Shown: positions 54,168-63,348, counted from the stretch's first letter. The stretch is DNA of 64,000 bases from Ulvibacterium sp965248315 (GCF_965248315.1 NZ_CBDFIX010000002.1:2170001-2234000); one strand, 5' to 3'. The notes: a model not told the origin generated them from the letters alone. Numbers and translations are program-made.

Positions 54168-55580
54168 ATGAAGAGATTTTTACTGTTCCTGGCCCTTGCT
54201 GTAGCTTTTACTTCGCATGCACAACTATTAACCCTAAAAAAAGGAACCATAACCGACGGTATTATGGTTCATGATACCATTCCAGAGACTTTTGCCCTAT
54301 ACCTTCCTGCCAATTTTGATGCTTCCAAGGAATGGCCGGTAATTTTTGTTTATGATATGAAGGGCCGCGGGAAGCAAGCCCTAAGTATGTTTACCGGTGC
54401 GGCCGAGGAGGAAGGCTATATTTTAGCAGCCTCCAATGACATTAGGGATAGCCTGTCCATTACACAAAATATTAAGATTTCCACCAGAATGTTCAACACG
54501 GTCTCATCAATGCTCCCCATACACACAAAAAGAGGTTATACCGCTGGATTTTCCAATGGTGCGCGTTTTGCAAGCTTAGTGCCCACTTTTGTAAAAAATA
54601 TCCAGGGCGTTATTTCATGTGGAGCCTCTGTTGCCAATACTGAAGTTTTGACCAGTAAAAGGCCGTTTCACTTTGTTGGAATTGTAGGAAATTCCGATTT
54701 CAATTATCCAGAGATGTTGGCCCTGGAAAAAATATTGAATAGATTGAGATTTCCCAACCAACTATTGGTTTTTGAAGGCGGGCATCAATGGCCTACACAA
54801 GAATATCTCTCCACCGCGATGGAATTTTTGACCTTGGCATCAATGGCCAAAGGGCATATTCCAAGTGACAACGGTTTTATAAAGAAGGTTTATGAGGAAA
54901 ATCTTGTAATGGTCAATAACTGGGTCGCCTCACAAAAGCCTTTGATTGCAAATGGACTGTTGGATGAAGTAATCGATGTATTTAGGCCACATCTGACTGT
55001 TGATTCTTTGGCAAACAGCAAAAAGATATTAAAAAGGAGCAAGCTTTTCAAGGTGCAAAGTCGAGATCAAAATGCTATTTTTTTTAAGGAGACACTTATT
55101 AAGGAAGATTATGTGTACTATTTAGAAGAGGACATCCTTACCTATAACTACAATAACCTTGGGTGGTGGAATTATCAAATGGAGGAACTTAAGAAATTGG
55201 GTAAAAGCGCAAAAGTATTTGAGCGTCAAATGGGAAAACGGTTAAAAGGTTATGTCAACGCCCTTATAGAAGACAATATTGATATAATCAGTATAGAGAA
55301 AGACGTAGATCGGGAAGCCTTAATCTTTTTGTGGATGTTAAAGACCATTACGGATCCAGATAACTTTTCCTATTATCTAAAAGTGATTTCCGAAAGCTCA
55401 AAAATGGAGGATTATGGAACGGCGTTATTTTATTTGGAAGAACTCTTAAAGAATGGTTTTCAAGACAAAAAAGAACTTTACAGCTTGGAGAATACGGCCC
55501 TATTGCGGATTACACCTCAGTTCAATGAAATTGTGGAGAAATATTTGAAAGAGGCCAGATATGACATTATTGACGAATAA
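54168..55580 (+). CDS. Secreted esterase-like alpha/beta-hydrolase with helical C-terminal extension
   Basis: 470 residues from the ATG at 54168, which begins a signal peptide (KRFLLFLALAVAFTSHAQ). Residues about 30-230 look like a feruloyl-esterase/poly(3HB)-depolymerase-like alpha/beta-hydrolase: GYTAGFSNGARFASLVP has a GFSNG nucleophile elbow and GGHQWP the catalytic His. The remaining 240 residues are helical and unrecognised. The gene ends with a 14-bp overlap with the convergent DJ-1 gene. Confidence 0.75.
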   Translation: MKRFLLFLALAVAFTSHAQLLTLKKGTITDGIMVHDTIPETFALYLPANFDASKEWPVIFVYDMKGRGKQALSMFTGAAEEEGYILAASNDIRDSLSITQNIKISTRMFNTVSSMLPIHTKRGYTAGFSNGARFASLVPTFVKNIQGVISCGASVANTEVLTSKRPFHFVGIVGNSDFNYPEMLALEKILNRLRFPNQLLVFEGGHQWPTQEYLSTAMEFLTLASMAKGHIPSDNGFIKKVYEENLVMVNNWVASQKPLIANGLLDEVIDVFRPHLTVDSLANSKKILKRSKLFKVQSRDQNAIFFKETLIKEDYVYYLEEDILTYNYNNLGWWNYQMEELKKLGKSAKVFERQMGKRLKGYVNALIEDNIDIISIEKDVDREALIFLWMLKTITDPDNFSYYLKVISESSKMEDYGTALFYLEELLKNGFQDKKELYSLENTALLRITPQFNEIVEKYLKEARYDIIDE

Positions 55581-56304
55581 ACCTTGGAACCTCTTCCAGA
55601 TCCCAATCTATGACCAGGCCCTTGGCGATGGACTTGGCGATTTCCTTCCCGTACAATAACTCACATAGATATAAGGCAGCCTCAAAGCTTTTGGCACCTC
55701 CGGCTGAGGTAATGTACTTACCATCATGGACAAATAGTACTTCGTCCTTTACCTGTAGATTTGGAAACATTTCTCTATACTGGTCAATATCACTTGGGAA
55801 AGTCGTAGAGGACACATGGTCCAAAAGTCCGGCCTTGGCCAAAACAAATGCACCATCACAATGTGAGGTCATGAATAATGCATTTCTGTCTATACGTTTT
55901 ACAAAATTCAACATAGCCGTATCCTTCAAATCCGTGTTCAGATGATGTTCCGCGCTGGGTATTACCAAAATGTCAATTTTAGGGAGGGAATCCTTGGTAT
56001 AATCCATATCAGGTAGAATCCGTAAACCTTCAAAAGTGGTTACAGGCTCCAAAGTATTGGCTACCGTAAAAGTATTCATTGCTCGTATCCCTTTCCGATA
56101 TTGCGTGTGTTGAAAAATATCGTAGGGAGCGGTAAATTCCGTGTTGTAGGTACCTTCCATTATTAAAAAAGCGACATTGTATCTGTCCGGTTTAAGCTTT
56201 GGCCTTAAATGCACAGGTTCAGGTTGTTGCGTTTTTGAGGTACTAGCCCTATTGCAGGATAATAGGACCAATGCAGAAATCAATATCCCAAATATTTTGA
56301 CCAT
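55567..56304 (-). CDS. DJ-1/PfpI-family lipoprotein
   Basis: A 245-residue protein with a lipobox LLSC (Cys17) and a DJ-1/PfpI domain (about 40-235): a glutamate in the ILIMEG-like strand (VAFLIMEGTYNTEF), the nucleophile Cys in TSHCDGAFVLA and GGAKSFEAALYLCELL. Lipid-anchored periplasmic members are less common than cytoplasmic ones. The activity is unknown (chaperone, glyoxalase or amidase-like). Confidence 0.88.
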   Translation of the reverse strand: MVKIFGILISALVLLSCNRASTSKTQQPEPVHLRPKLKPDRYNVAFLIMEGTYNTEFTAPYDIFQHTQYRKGIRAMNTFTVANTLEPVTTFEGLRILPDMDYTKDSLPKIDILVIPSAEHHLNTDLKDTAMLNFVKRIDRNALFMTSHCDGAFVLAKAGLLDHVSSTTFPSDIDQYREMFPNLQVKDEVLFVHDGKYITSAGGAKSFEAALYLCELLYGKEIAKSIAKGLVIDWDLEEVPRFIRQ

Positions 56305-56362
56305 GAATTTTAATTTATGACAATGTAAGGCGGTTCAATCAAAGTACGAATTCTTAAAATTG

Positions 56363-56370
56363 TATTTTTG
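56363..56370 (+). promoter_or_regulatory. Candidate -7 box for the DUF1684 gene
   Basis: TATTTTTG, 13 bp before the ATG at 56383. This makes the upstream in-frame TTG (56368) unlikely as a start, because it lies in the promoter. Confidence 0.35.
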
Positions 56371-56382
56371 AAGAAACCTTTA

Positions 56383-57039
56383 ATGGAAATGCGTTTTTAT
56401 ACCTTTATTTTAATTTGTTTTTTTCTCGGTTGTAAACAGGGGAAAAAATACCATGACCTATCGCTACGGGAAAGTAATGCCGTTCAAGTCGGTGCGATTC
56501 AGGATATTTTGGATTTTCAAAATGAACTGAACAAAGAATTCAAAGATCCGGAGACATCACCTTTGCCCGATAGATATCGCAAGAATTTTGAAAGTTTGGA
56601 TTTTTTTGCTCCGGATACCAACTTTATCGTTCATGCCAAATTTATGCGAACCCCGAATGCCGTTCCTTTTTTAATGCCCACCACCACGGATAGAAAATCC
56701 AAGGAAGTAGTATATGGTATCGCCCATTTTATGTTAGATGGAAAAAGACGGCAACTGGAAATCTATCAAAACCCGGAATTGATGCTTCAAGAGGGCTATG
56801 AAGACTATCTCTTTTTACCTTTTACGGACAAAACTAACGGTGAAGAAACCTATACCGGAGGGCGGTATATCGATTTGCGGATTCCAAGGGGCGATATTAT
56901 GACTATAGATTTCAATAGGGCTTACAATCCCTATTGTGCCTACAATAAAAAATATTCATGTCCTATAGTACCCAGTATCAATGCTTTGGGTACACGGATT
57001 TTGGCGGGTGTAAAGGCATTTACACCGGATGTTGAATAA
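56383..57039 (+). CDS. DUF1684 lipoprotein
   Basis: 218 residues from the ATG at 56383, or 216 from 56389. A short signal ends in FFLGC. The DUF1684 pattern is clear: RKNFESLDFFAPD, YGIAHFMLDGKRRQLEIYQ, LFLPFTDKTNGEETYTGGRYIDL and the NPYCAYNKKYSCPIVP segment. It is an envelope protein of unknown function. Confidence 0.9.
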   Translation: MEMRFYTFILICFFLGCKQGKKYHDLSLRESNAVQVGAIQDILDFQNELNKEFKDPETSPLPDRYRKNFESLDFFAPDTNFIVHAKFMRTPNAVPFLMPTTTDRKSKEVVYGIAHFMLDGKRRQLEIYQNPELMLQEGYEDYLFLPFTDKTNGEETYTGGRYIDLRIPRGDIMTIDFNRAYNPYCAYNKKYSCPIVPSINALGTRILAGVKAFTPDVE

Positions 57040-57043
57040 AAAA

Positions 57044-57069
57044 GAACCCTGGCATTGCTGCCAGGGTCT
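57044..57069. terminator. Bidirectional terminator, DUF1684 / porin
   Basis: ACCCTGGCA, TTGC loop, TGCCAGGGT, with A-rich and T-rich sides, lying between two convergent genes. Confidence 0.75.
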
Positions 57070-57111
57070 TCGATTGCTCGAAATATATAAATAAATCAAC
57101 CAATTAAAGGT

Positions 57112-58182
57112 TTAGAACTGATAGATAGCGGCCAATAAAAAAGATGAAAGACTTTTTTGAGGATTTAAATCGCTATCCAGAAAATTTCCGGATTCCTCAG
57201 ATGCACTATCCAATCGTAATTCAGGCTTGATGATTAAATCTCCAATAGTAGCACTACCTGTTAGGGTAACTGCAAAAACACTAGCATCTCCATCGGCATC
57301 CGATCCTCCGATAGCTCCAAAAAAATCGGTCTCCGTAAAGTATTCGCCCCTAAGACCTATGGTAAAGTTTTCGGAAGTTGCCAATTGGGGATAAAGTGCT
57401 ACCCCTGCAAAATCACCGGCACCATCGCCATCAAAATAGGCAGCGTTTATACCTAGGAAAAATGAATCAGAGAGATCAAAACCTCCTGTAAAATCTATTT
57501 CATAAGCCCCATTGTCAATGAGTAGGTTCAAGTATTGGCCACTATAACCCAATTGTAGGCCATAGGCGTACTTTCCGTCTAAATTAAGCTCGGTAACATC
57601 AGTCCGGTTCATTACCGCCAGCATCAAACTAAAATCATCAGACAATGCAAAATCCGCCTTTAACCCAGTATGGCTAAAAGGCCCGTAGGAGAATAAGTAG
57701 GATGTGCTATAGTTAAAATTGGCAGAGGGTGAAATTACCTCATATCCCAAAAAGGTATTGAAATTACCGACAGTAAGGGTAACAGCATCACTAACATTCC
57801 AATAGGCATATAATTGGTTGACCACATTTCCTGTTGCGGAATATATTGGAGAGTTAAAAATAGCATCCGTTCCCCTGGGTCCAAAAACCAAATCGGCAAC
57901 GAAGCCTACTTTTTCCCCTTCATAACCAGCAATAACATTGGCCATACCCAGAGCAAAACCGGGTAAGTTTGCAAAGGAAGAACCTGGAGCGGCATTAGGT
58001 GTCCCTCCCGGAGCTGAATTGTCCGCATTTAGATTTGCACGATAATAAACATCTACGGTACCACTAAAGGAAAACTTTTTTTCTTCCTCGTCCTCTTCTT
58101 GGGCAAAAGAGACCGTTCCTACAAGCATAATTGCCAATAGAACAACATTTTTTACGAAATTTGTATTTGTAATCGTTTTCAT
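57112..58182 (-). CDS. Outer-membrane beta-barrel porin
   Basis: 356 residues from the ATG at 58182 (signal ending at VSFAQ). After an acidic EEDEEEKK stretch come long amphipathic strands typical of porin-2/BBP2 barrels (FSGTVDVYYRANLN at the start, FLLAAIYQF at the end with terminal Phe). It lies just downstream of amtB but has its own upstream region after a terminator, so it may be co-regulated rather than co-transcribed. Permeation of ammonium or glutamine is speculative. Confidence 0.85.
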   Translation of the reverse strand: MKTITNTNFVKNVVLLAIMLVGTVSFAQEEDEEEKKFSFSGTVDVYYRANLNADNSAPGGTPNAAPGSSFANLPGFALGMANVIAGYEGEKVGFVADLVFGPRGTDAIFNSPIYSATGNVVNQLYAYWNVSDAVTLTVGNFNTFLGYEVISPSANFNYSTSYLFSYGPFSHTGLKADFALSDDFSLMLAVMNRTDVTELNLDGKYAYGLQLGYSGQYLNLLIDNGAYEIDFTGGFDLSDSFFLGINAAYFDGDGAGDFAGVALYPQLATSENFTIGLRGEYFTETDFFGAIGGSDADGDASVFAVTLTGSATIGDLIIKPELRLDSASEESGNFLDSDLNPQKSLSSFLLAAIYQF

Positions 58183-58254
58183 AAGTTTAGATTTTAGATA
58201 TCCCAAAGGGATTTTTATATTGATTGATTTAAACTATTTTGAAAAAGGTTTTTT

Positions 58255-58284
58255 AAACGGAGCGTTCTGCCAAACGCTCCGTTT
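58255..58284 (-). terminator. amtB terminator
   Basis: AAACGGAGCGTT, 6-nt loop, AACGCTCCGTTT, 15 bp beyond the amtB stop on the minus strand. Confidence 0.8.
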
Positions 58285-58298
58285 CTTTCTCATTTTAA

Positions 58299-59531
58299 TT
58301 AGTCATTTGTAAAATCAGGGTAAGCGTCCATACCATGTTCGTGGAGATCCAAACCTTCTACTTCTTCTTCCTTGGATACTCTTAGACCCATGATGGCTTT
58401 TAGTGCTCCTAATATAATTAAGGATGTCACGACACAGAATGCTCCAATGATAAGTACACCGTACAACTGGGTCATAAATTGACCTCCTCCGGCCATGGAC
58501 CCAAAAATACCAACGGCCAAGGTTCCCCAGATACCGCAGATCAAGTGAACGGTAACCGCACCTACGGGATCGTCCAGTTTTAGTTTATCTATCAAGGCCA
58601 CACCGCCTACGATAATAAGACCTGCAATAAAACCGATAACAACAGCTTCATTAGGGGACATAAGATCTGCACCTGCGGTTATACCTACCAACCCTCCAAG
58701 AATTCCGTTAAGGAACATGGTCAAATCTAAATTTTTATAAAGTACGGTTGAAAGGAAAAAGGCACCGACACCACCAGCTGCTGCCGCTAAACATGTAGTT
58801 ACCAACACTAGGGAAGTCAATTCCGGGTCTGCGGAAAGTACGGAACCCCCGTTAAATCCGAACCAACCCAACCACAGAATAAGAACACCTGCGGTTGCCA
58901 TAGGAATACTATGGCCAGGGATAGCCTTGGGTTTTCCATCTTCCCCAAATTTACCGATTCGTGCACCTAATAGAGCTATAGCTACCAATGCGGCCCATCC
59001 TCCTACTGAATGTACCAGGGTAGATCCTGCAAAGTCGTAGAACCCCCAGGAATCCAAGAAGCCACCACCCCATTTCCAAGCACCTACTATGGGGTAAACT
59101 AGTCCAACATAGATTACGGTAAAAATCATGAAGGATCCAATTTTAATACGTTCTGCAACAGCTCCGGATACGATGGTAGCCGCTGTGGCCGCGAACATTC
59201 CCTGGAAAAGGAAATCTGTCCACCAAGTATATCCTCCGTCTGCATAGTCAGGAGTCATACCACCATCCGGTGCTCCGATTCCAAAACCGGCGAATTTTAG
59301 AAAACCTGAATCCCCATCCTCAAAGCCTGGGTACATTAAATTGAAGCCCCATGCATAATAAAGTAAAAGGCCCACGGTGATAATAAAGATATTCTTGAAG
59401 AGAATATTGATTGTATTCTTTTGCCGGGTCAAGCCAATTTCCAAAAAGGCAAAGCCCGTATGCATGAAAAATACTAAGGCCGTAGCCAACATCATCCATA
59501 CATTATTCGCTGTAAATAATCCTGCGTCCAT
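58299..59531 (-). CDS. amtB: Ammonium transporter
   Basis: A 410-residue Amt/Mep/Rh protein with 11 predicted helices. Signatures are the N-terminal FMHTGFAFLEIGLTRQKNT, DFAGSTLVHSVGGWAALVA (pore His region) and WFGFNGGS. No cleavable signal is apparent. It lies 28 bp after glnK, the usual pair for nitrogen uptake with PII control. Confidence 0.96.
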   Translation of the reverse strand: MDAGLFTANNVWMMLATALVFFMHTGFAFLEIGLTRQKNTINILFKNIFIITVGLLLYYAWGFNLMYPGFEDGDSGFLKFAGFGIGAPDGGMTPDYADGGYTWWTDFLFQGMFAATAATIVSGAVAERIKIGSFMIFTVIYVGLVYPIVGAWKWGGGFLDSWGFYDFAGSTLVHSVGGWAALVAIALLGARIGKFGEDGKPKAIPGHSIPMATAGVLILWLGWFGFNGGSVLSADPELTSLVLVTTCLAAAAGGVGAFFLSTVLYKNLDLTMFLNGILGGLVGITAGADLMSPNEAVVIGFIAGLIIVGGVALIDKLKLDDPVGAVTVHLICGIWGTLAVGIFGSMAGGGQFMTQLYGVLIIGAFCVVTSLIILGALKAIMGLRVSKEEEVEGLDLHEHGMDAYPDFTND

Positions 59532-59559
59532 TTTATAATACGTTTAGTTAGTTTAAAAT

Positions 59560-59898
59560 TTAGTTTATACCCGCTTGTCCGTTTTCTTTGGTCCGTATCC
59601 TATAGGCCTCGATGACCTCGGATACAAAAATTTTCCCGTCCCCAACATTGCCGGTGTAAGCAGATTCCAGGATGGCATCTACGGTGCTCTGTAAAAACTC
59701 ATCCGAGACAACGATGGACAAATACCTTCTTTGTATATCTGTAGTACTATAGGAAATACCACGATATACATGTCCTTGTTTTTCATTTCCAACCCCAGTT
59801 ACATCCCAGTAACTAAAGAAGTTGACCTCAATTTGATGTAATGCATCCTTGACATCATCAAATTTGGATTTTCTGATAATTGCTTCGATCTGTTTCAT
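59560..59898 (-). CDS. glnK: Nitrogen regulatory PII protein
   Basis: A 112-residue PII. The N-terminus KQIEAIIRKSKFDDVKDAL and the C-terminal VGDGKIFVSEVIEAYRIRT match PII signatures. The T-loop segment VYRGISYS keeps the tyrosine at the position uridylylated in enterobacterial PII. It binds ATP/ADP and 2-oxoglutarate and blocks AmtB when nitrogen is replete. Two palindromic sites lie upstream. Confidence 0.96.
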   Translation of the reverse strand: MKQIEAIIRKSKFDDVKDALHQIEVNFFSYWDVTGVGNEKQGHVYRGISYSTTDIQRRYLSIVVSDEFLQSTVDAILESAYTGNVGDGKIFVSEVIEAYRIRTKENGQAGIN

Positions 59899-59939
59899 TG
59901 TTGATTTAATTATTTATGTTGCCAAATATTGTTAAAAAA

Positions 59940-59970
59940 AACATAACCCCAAAAAATTAGGGGGTATGTT
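59940..59970. promoter_or_regulatory. Candidate nitrogen operator upstream of glnK-amtB, site 1
   Basis: An inverted repeat of AACATAACCCC and GGGGGTATGTT around 9 bp (10 of 11 positions pair), 42 bp before the glnK start. It has the same CCCC-N10-GGGG core spacing as the site between the glutamine synthetase genes. Confidence 0.6.
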
Positions 59971-59994
59971 CTTGATTTTTATCACTATTCTAAT

Positions 59995-60021
59995 TTAACC
60001 CTATAAATTTTGAGGGTATGT
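59995..60021. promoter_or_regulatory. Candidate nitrogen operator upstream of glnK-amtB, site 2
   Basis: TTAACCCT, 10 bp, AGGGTATG: a weaker copy with identical spacing, 49 bp from site 1 core to core. Confidence 0.5.
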
Positions 60022-60190
60022 ACTAAATAAATGTAAAAAAATGAAAATATGAATTGATAGGTATACACCTGTTCATGGTTCGTTGAAGGAAATTCTAAAA
60101 AAAGAAGATTTTTTTAAGAAATATTCAAAAAATCAATTGAAATCATCAATAATGTTAATAATGGATAAAAGAATTGCAGTATTGTTATAT

Positions 60191-60562
60191 TTATAACAAC
60201 TTGGCCAGCCATAGACCCAGGGCAATAGCGAAGATGCCAATAATAATACTGCATAAGGTATACAAGGAAAAATGAAAGAGTTCTCCCGACGTAAGAAGTG
60301 AGTGCTTTTCAAAGGCAAAAGCCGAGAAGGTTGTAAAGCCACCACAGAAGCCCGTGGCCAATATCAATATTTGATTTTGAGTAAGATAATCACCTTTTAA
60401 GGAAAGGCCTAGGATAAGCCCCATAAGTAAACATCCCAGAACGTTGACTAAGAAGGTACCTAAAAAAAAGTATTGAAAATGATCGTTGAAAATTCTGGAG
60501 ACAAGATATCTGAGCATGCTCCCAAAACCACCTCCCAAAAAAACAAGAAGAAGTTGCTTCAT
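60191..60562 (-). CDS. crcB: Fluoride exporter CrcB
   Basis: 123 residues from the ATG at 60562; a TTG six bases upstream is possible. It has four helices with GGGFGSMLRYLVSR at the start, GTFLVNVLGCLLMG and the GFCGGFTTFSAFAFE signature of the Fluc fluoride channel. It exports fluoride as a dual-topology dimer. It follows the 59-residue gene after 16 bp on the same strand. Confidence 0.95.
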   Translation of the reverse strand: MKQLLLVFLGGGFGSMLRYLVSRIFNDHFQYFFLGTFLVNVLGCLLMGLILGLSLKGDYLTQNQILILATGFCGGFTTFSAFAFEKHSLLTSGELFHFSLYTLCSIIIGIFAIALGLWLAKLL

Positions 60563-60578
60563 GCCCAAAGGTAAAAAA

Positions 60579-60758
60579 CTAAACGGCTTTCTTGTACTTG
60601 GAAGAAGCCGAATCTATGGGATAAATCTTTGAAGTAATTGAAGTTCTGGCATTACCTTCTGATTTCTTCGTCTTTGGACCTACGCTGCTAAGACTAAAAA
60701 TCATCATCAATGCATTAATTCCGATTAATACGAATAATATGGTAAAAAAAGTTATCAT
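60579..60758 (-). CDS. Small conserved membrane protein, 59 aa
   Basis: A 59-residue protein read from ATG 60758: a hydrophobic N-terminal helix (ITFFTILFVLIGINALMMIF), then a polar tail ending IYPIDSASSKYKKAV. I recall a similar KIYPxD...SKYKKAV ending from other flavobacteria, which supports it as real. It sits directly upstream of crcB on the same strand. Confidence 0.7.
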   Translation of the reverse strand: MITFFTILFVLIGINALMMIFSLSSVGPKTKKSEGNARTSITSKIYPIDSASSKYKKAV

Positions 60759-60877
60759 ATAAAATTGCCCCTTTTAGATGATTAACGCAAAATTACGTCA
60801 TTTGTTATCTTAAACGAAGAAAATGGATAAAATGTTGTCAGAAGATACCTTTTTTGTGGTCAAATCAATTTTCAGGG

Positions 60878-61066
60878 TCAATTTTTAAGAAAGAACTTGA
60901 TACAGAAAAGAATTATTATGAATACTGCGAAGCCAAAAGCCACCCATTGGACTCCTTTATAATTCTTGAGGTGTAATTTTTTATCCTTGCCGTATGCCTT
61001 AACAATGAGAATAGTGAATAAAATGATGAAAAGTAGCGCAAAAATCACTTGCCCGGTGCTGAACAT
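60878..61066 (-). CDS. Small two-helix membrane protein, 62 aa
   Basis: 62 residues: helix 1 (about 5-24), a basic loop KAYGKDKKLHLKNYKG, and helix 2 (about 42-60). The pattern matches small inner-membrane proteins common in Flavobacteriaceae. It is divergent from the MazG-like gene (41-bp gap). The function is unknown. Confidence 0.75.
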   Translation of the reverse strand: MFSTGQVIFALLFIILFTILIVKAYGKDKKLHLKNYKGVQWVAFGFAVFIIILFCIKFFLKN

Positions 61067-61107
61067 ATACCGTATTTTTATGCAAAGCTAACGTAAAAAG
61101 TAAAGGA

Positions 61108-61494
61108 ATGAAAAGCAAAATCAGCGCGGTTGAACAGTTTCATAAATCTTTTGGCCTGGGGGTTTCCCATACCATGAAGGCTAATTTGGGCGCAGATAAG
61201 AACCTTCTTAGGTTTAACCTGATGGACGAAGAGAATCGCGAATATCTAGAAGCTGCTACTGCAGATGATTTAACCGAAGTTGCCGATGCCCTAGGCGATA
61301 TGCTCTATATTCTTTGTGGCACCATTTTGGAACATGGAATGCAACATAAGATAGAGGAGGTATTTGAGGAAATACAGCGTAGTAATATGAGCAAATTAGG
61401 AGCCGATGGCAAGCCAATTTATCGCGAAGACGGTAAAGTGCTGAAGGGCCCCAATTACTTTAAACCAGATATCCAAGGGGTGTTGGATCGTTGA
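61108..61494 (+). CDS. MazG/HisE-like nucleoside triphosphate pyrophosphohydrolase
   Basis: A 128-residue all-helical protein of the MazG/PRA-PH superfamily. The acidic metal-binding pattern is visible: MDEENREYLEA (ExxE) followed by EVADALGDMLYILCG (DxxxD-like). The C-terminal GADGKPIYREDGKVLKGPNYFKPD segment is typical of phage-like and flavobacterial members. It hydrolyses an NTP or similar phosphoanhydride. The specificity is unknown. Confidence 0.88.
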   Translation: MKSKISAVEQFHKSFGLGVSHTMKANLGADKNLLRFNLMDEENREYLEAATADDLTEVADALGDMLYILCGTILEHGMQHKIEEVFEEIQRSNMSKLGADGKPIYREDGKVLKGPNYFKPDIQGVLDR

Positions 61495-61576
61495 TCGAGG
61501 TTGAATTTTAGATAAAACTAGTCCTGATCTTTTAGAAGAGCAGTTATACTGTATTTAGTTTTTGCAAACCACAAAT

Positions 61577-62644
61577 CTAAACCTTAAACCGCCATCCGAA
61601 CGGATCTTCGGATCGGTTATATTGAATGTCCGTTATGCGCTTTTTAAATCGTGAAGCATAGCTCTTTTCTAGCTGCGGTAGATCGTAATCGGATCCACGA
61701 TAGCCAAAGGCAGCAATGGGGGAGACCACGGCGGCAGTACCTGCACCGAACATTTCTTTTAAAGTTCCATTTTTGGCAGCTTCAACTACCTCGTTTACTT
61801 TAAGTTTTCGAACCTCTGCGGGAATACCCTCCTCCTGGGCAATTTCTAAAATACTCTTTCGGGTAATTCCATCCAATATACGGTCGCTAACCGGTCCTGT
61901 AACCAAAGTGTCTTTGATTCGAACAAAAATGTTCATGGCTCCGGCCTCTTCAATGTATTCATGCGTATTGTCATCGGTCCAGATAACCTGTTGGTATCCT
62001 TTTTCAACGGCAAGCTGTGTAGGGTAAAATTGCCCTGCATAATTTCCGCCTGCTTTGGCAAAACCTACGCCACCATTGGCAGCCCTAGAATAGGTTTCCT
62101 CTATTAAGACCTTTACTTTGCCCGAGGAAAAGTAGGCGCCGGAGGGTGCCGTGGCAATGATAAACTTGTATTCATCGGCGGGGGAGGCATGGAAGCCTCG
62201 CCCTGAAGCAAAAATGAACGGCCTTACATATAAGGAACTACCCTCTGATTGGGGGATCCAATCTCGGTCCAACTGTAAAAGGGTCTTTAACCCTTCCATG
62301 AAATACTCCTTGGGCAGTTCTGGCATAGCCATCCGTTTTGAGGAAACGTTCAAGCGTTTGTAATTGTCCTCAGGACGAAATAACCATATGTTATGGTCTT
62401 TATCCCGGTATGCCTTCATTCCTTCGAAAACGGATTGTCCGTAATGAAAAATTTTGGCGGAAGGATCCAAACTTATGGGTTGATAGGGCATAATCTTTGG
62501 AGCTTCCCAAGTGCCGTTTCTATAATCGCAGACCAGCATATGGTCAGAGAATACGCTTCCAAAAGGAAGATTGTCAAAATCTACCGATGTAATTCTAGAG
62601 GTTTTGGTCTTCTCTATCGCAATTTTCTGGGCCGTACCAATCAT
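61577..62644 (-). CDS. ilvE: Branched-chain amino acid aminotransferase
   Basis: A 355-residue class IV PLP aminotransferase of the longer (BCAT-type II) form. Motifs are HYGQSVFEGMKAYR, LYVRPFIFASG, GFAKAGGNYAG and the C-terminal FGAGTAAVVSPI. It catalyses the last step of Val, Leu and Ile synthesis and the first of their breakdown. Confidence 0.95.
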   Translation of the reverse strand: MIGTAQKIAIEKTKTSRITSVDFDNLPFGSVFSDHMLVCDYRNGTWEAPKIMPYQPISLDPSAKIFHYGQSVFEGMKAYRDKDHNIWLFRPEDNYKRLNVSSKRMAMPELPKEYFMEGLKTLLQLDRDWIPQSEGSSLYVRPFIFASGRGFHASPADEYKFIIATAPSGAYFSSGKVKVLIEETYSRAANGGVGFAKAGGNYAGQFYPTQLAVEKGYQQVIWTDDNTHEYIEEAGAMNIFVRIKDTLVTGPVSDRILDGITRKSILEIAQEEGIPAEVRKLKVNEVVEAAKNGTLKEMFGAGTAAVVSPIAAFGYRGSDYDLPQLEKSYASRFKKRITDIQYNRSEDPFGWRFKV

Positions 62645-62750
62645 CTTGATAAACTTTTAAACCATAAAATTAGTGATTTCTCTTTATCGGCTCTTCTTTT
62701 TTCGTTCAAAATTGATCAGATTTGTAGTAGGAAATCAATTTTTATCAGAA

Positions 62751-63254
62751 ATGAAAAGATTTAACATTTTAGCCGCTATTTTGATGTTATATATAGGTGG
62801 TTACGGGCAAAATATCCAGAAGGGCATCGAAAATAGTGATGGAAGTAACAAAAGAGATCTTACATTTGGAAACGCAATTGTAGCCAACGATGCAATTTCC
62901 AATAGAGATATGTATGCCAAGTACCAAGCCATGGCGGTTATGGACTCGTTCAAAGTCAAATTCAAGGCTACCGTTACCGATGTGTGCCAGGCCAAGGGCT
63001 GTTGGATGAAGCTTAAACTAAATGATGATAGTGTGGCCATGGTCCGTTTTAAGGATTACGGTTTTTTTGTGCCCAATGATATTGCTGGAAAAAAGGTGGT
63101 AGTAAGTGGAACTGCATTTGTTGAGGAAATGAGTGTTGCCGATCAAAAACACTTTGCAAGGGATGGGGGTAAGTCCGAAATAGAAATCGAAAAAATCACG
63201 GAACCCAAAAAGACTTATGGTTTTGAGGCAGTAGGGGTTTTGCTAAAAGACTAA
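62751..63254 (+). CDS. DUF4920 secreted protein
   Basis: 167 residues from the ATG at 62751 with a signal peptide (ending GGYGQ). The DUF4920 core has a VTDVCQAKGCWMKLKL motif with paired cysteines, then VRFKDYGFFVPND. It resembles OB-fold envelope proteins. The role is unknown. Confidence 0.85.
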   Translation: MKRFNILAAILMLYIGGYGQNIQKGIENSDGSNKRDLTFGNAIVANDAISNRDMYAKYQAMAVMDSFKVKFKATVTDVCQAKGCWMKLKLNDDSVAMVRFKDYGFFVPNDIAGKKVVVSGTAFVEEMSVADQKHFARDGGKSEIEIEKITEPKKTYGFEAVGVLLKD

Positions 63255-63348
63255 TTTGTAAGGAGTCATTACGTAAAAATTTACCGCTTCCAAGACATTC
63301 ATTCTACCATTTCCAAAACAAGCTTTTTTAACTCTTCCATCCAGTAAA

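Noticed and set aside
60563..60760. Possible fluoride riboswitch upstream of crcB
   Set aside because: The region is occupied by a small coding gene, and no fluoride aptamer consensus was visible.
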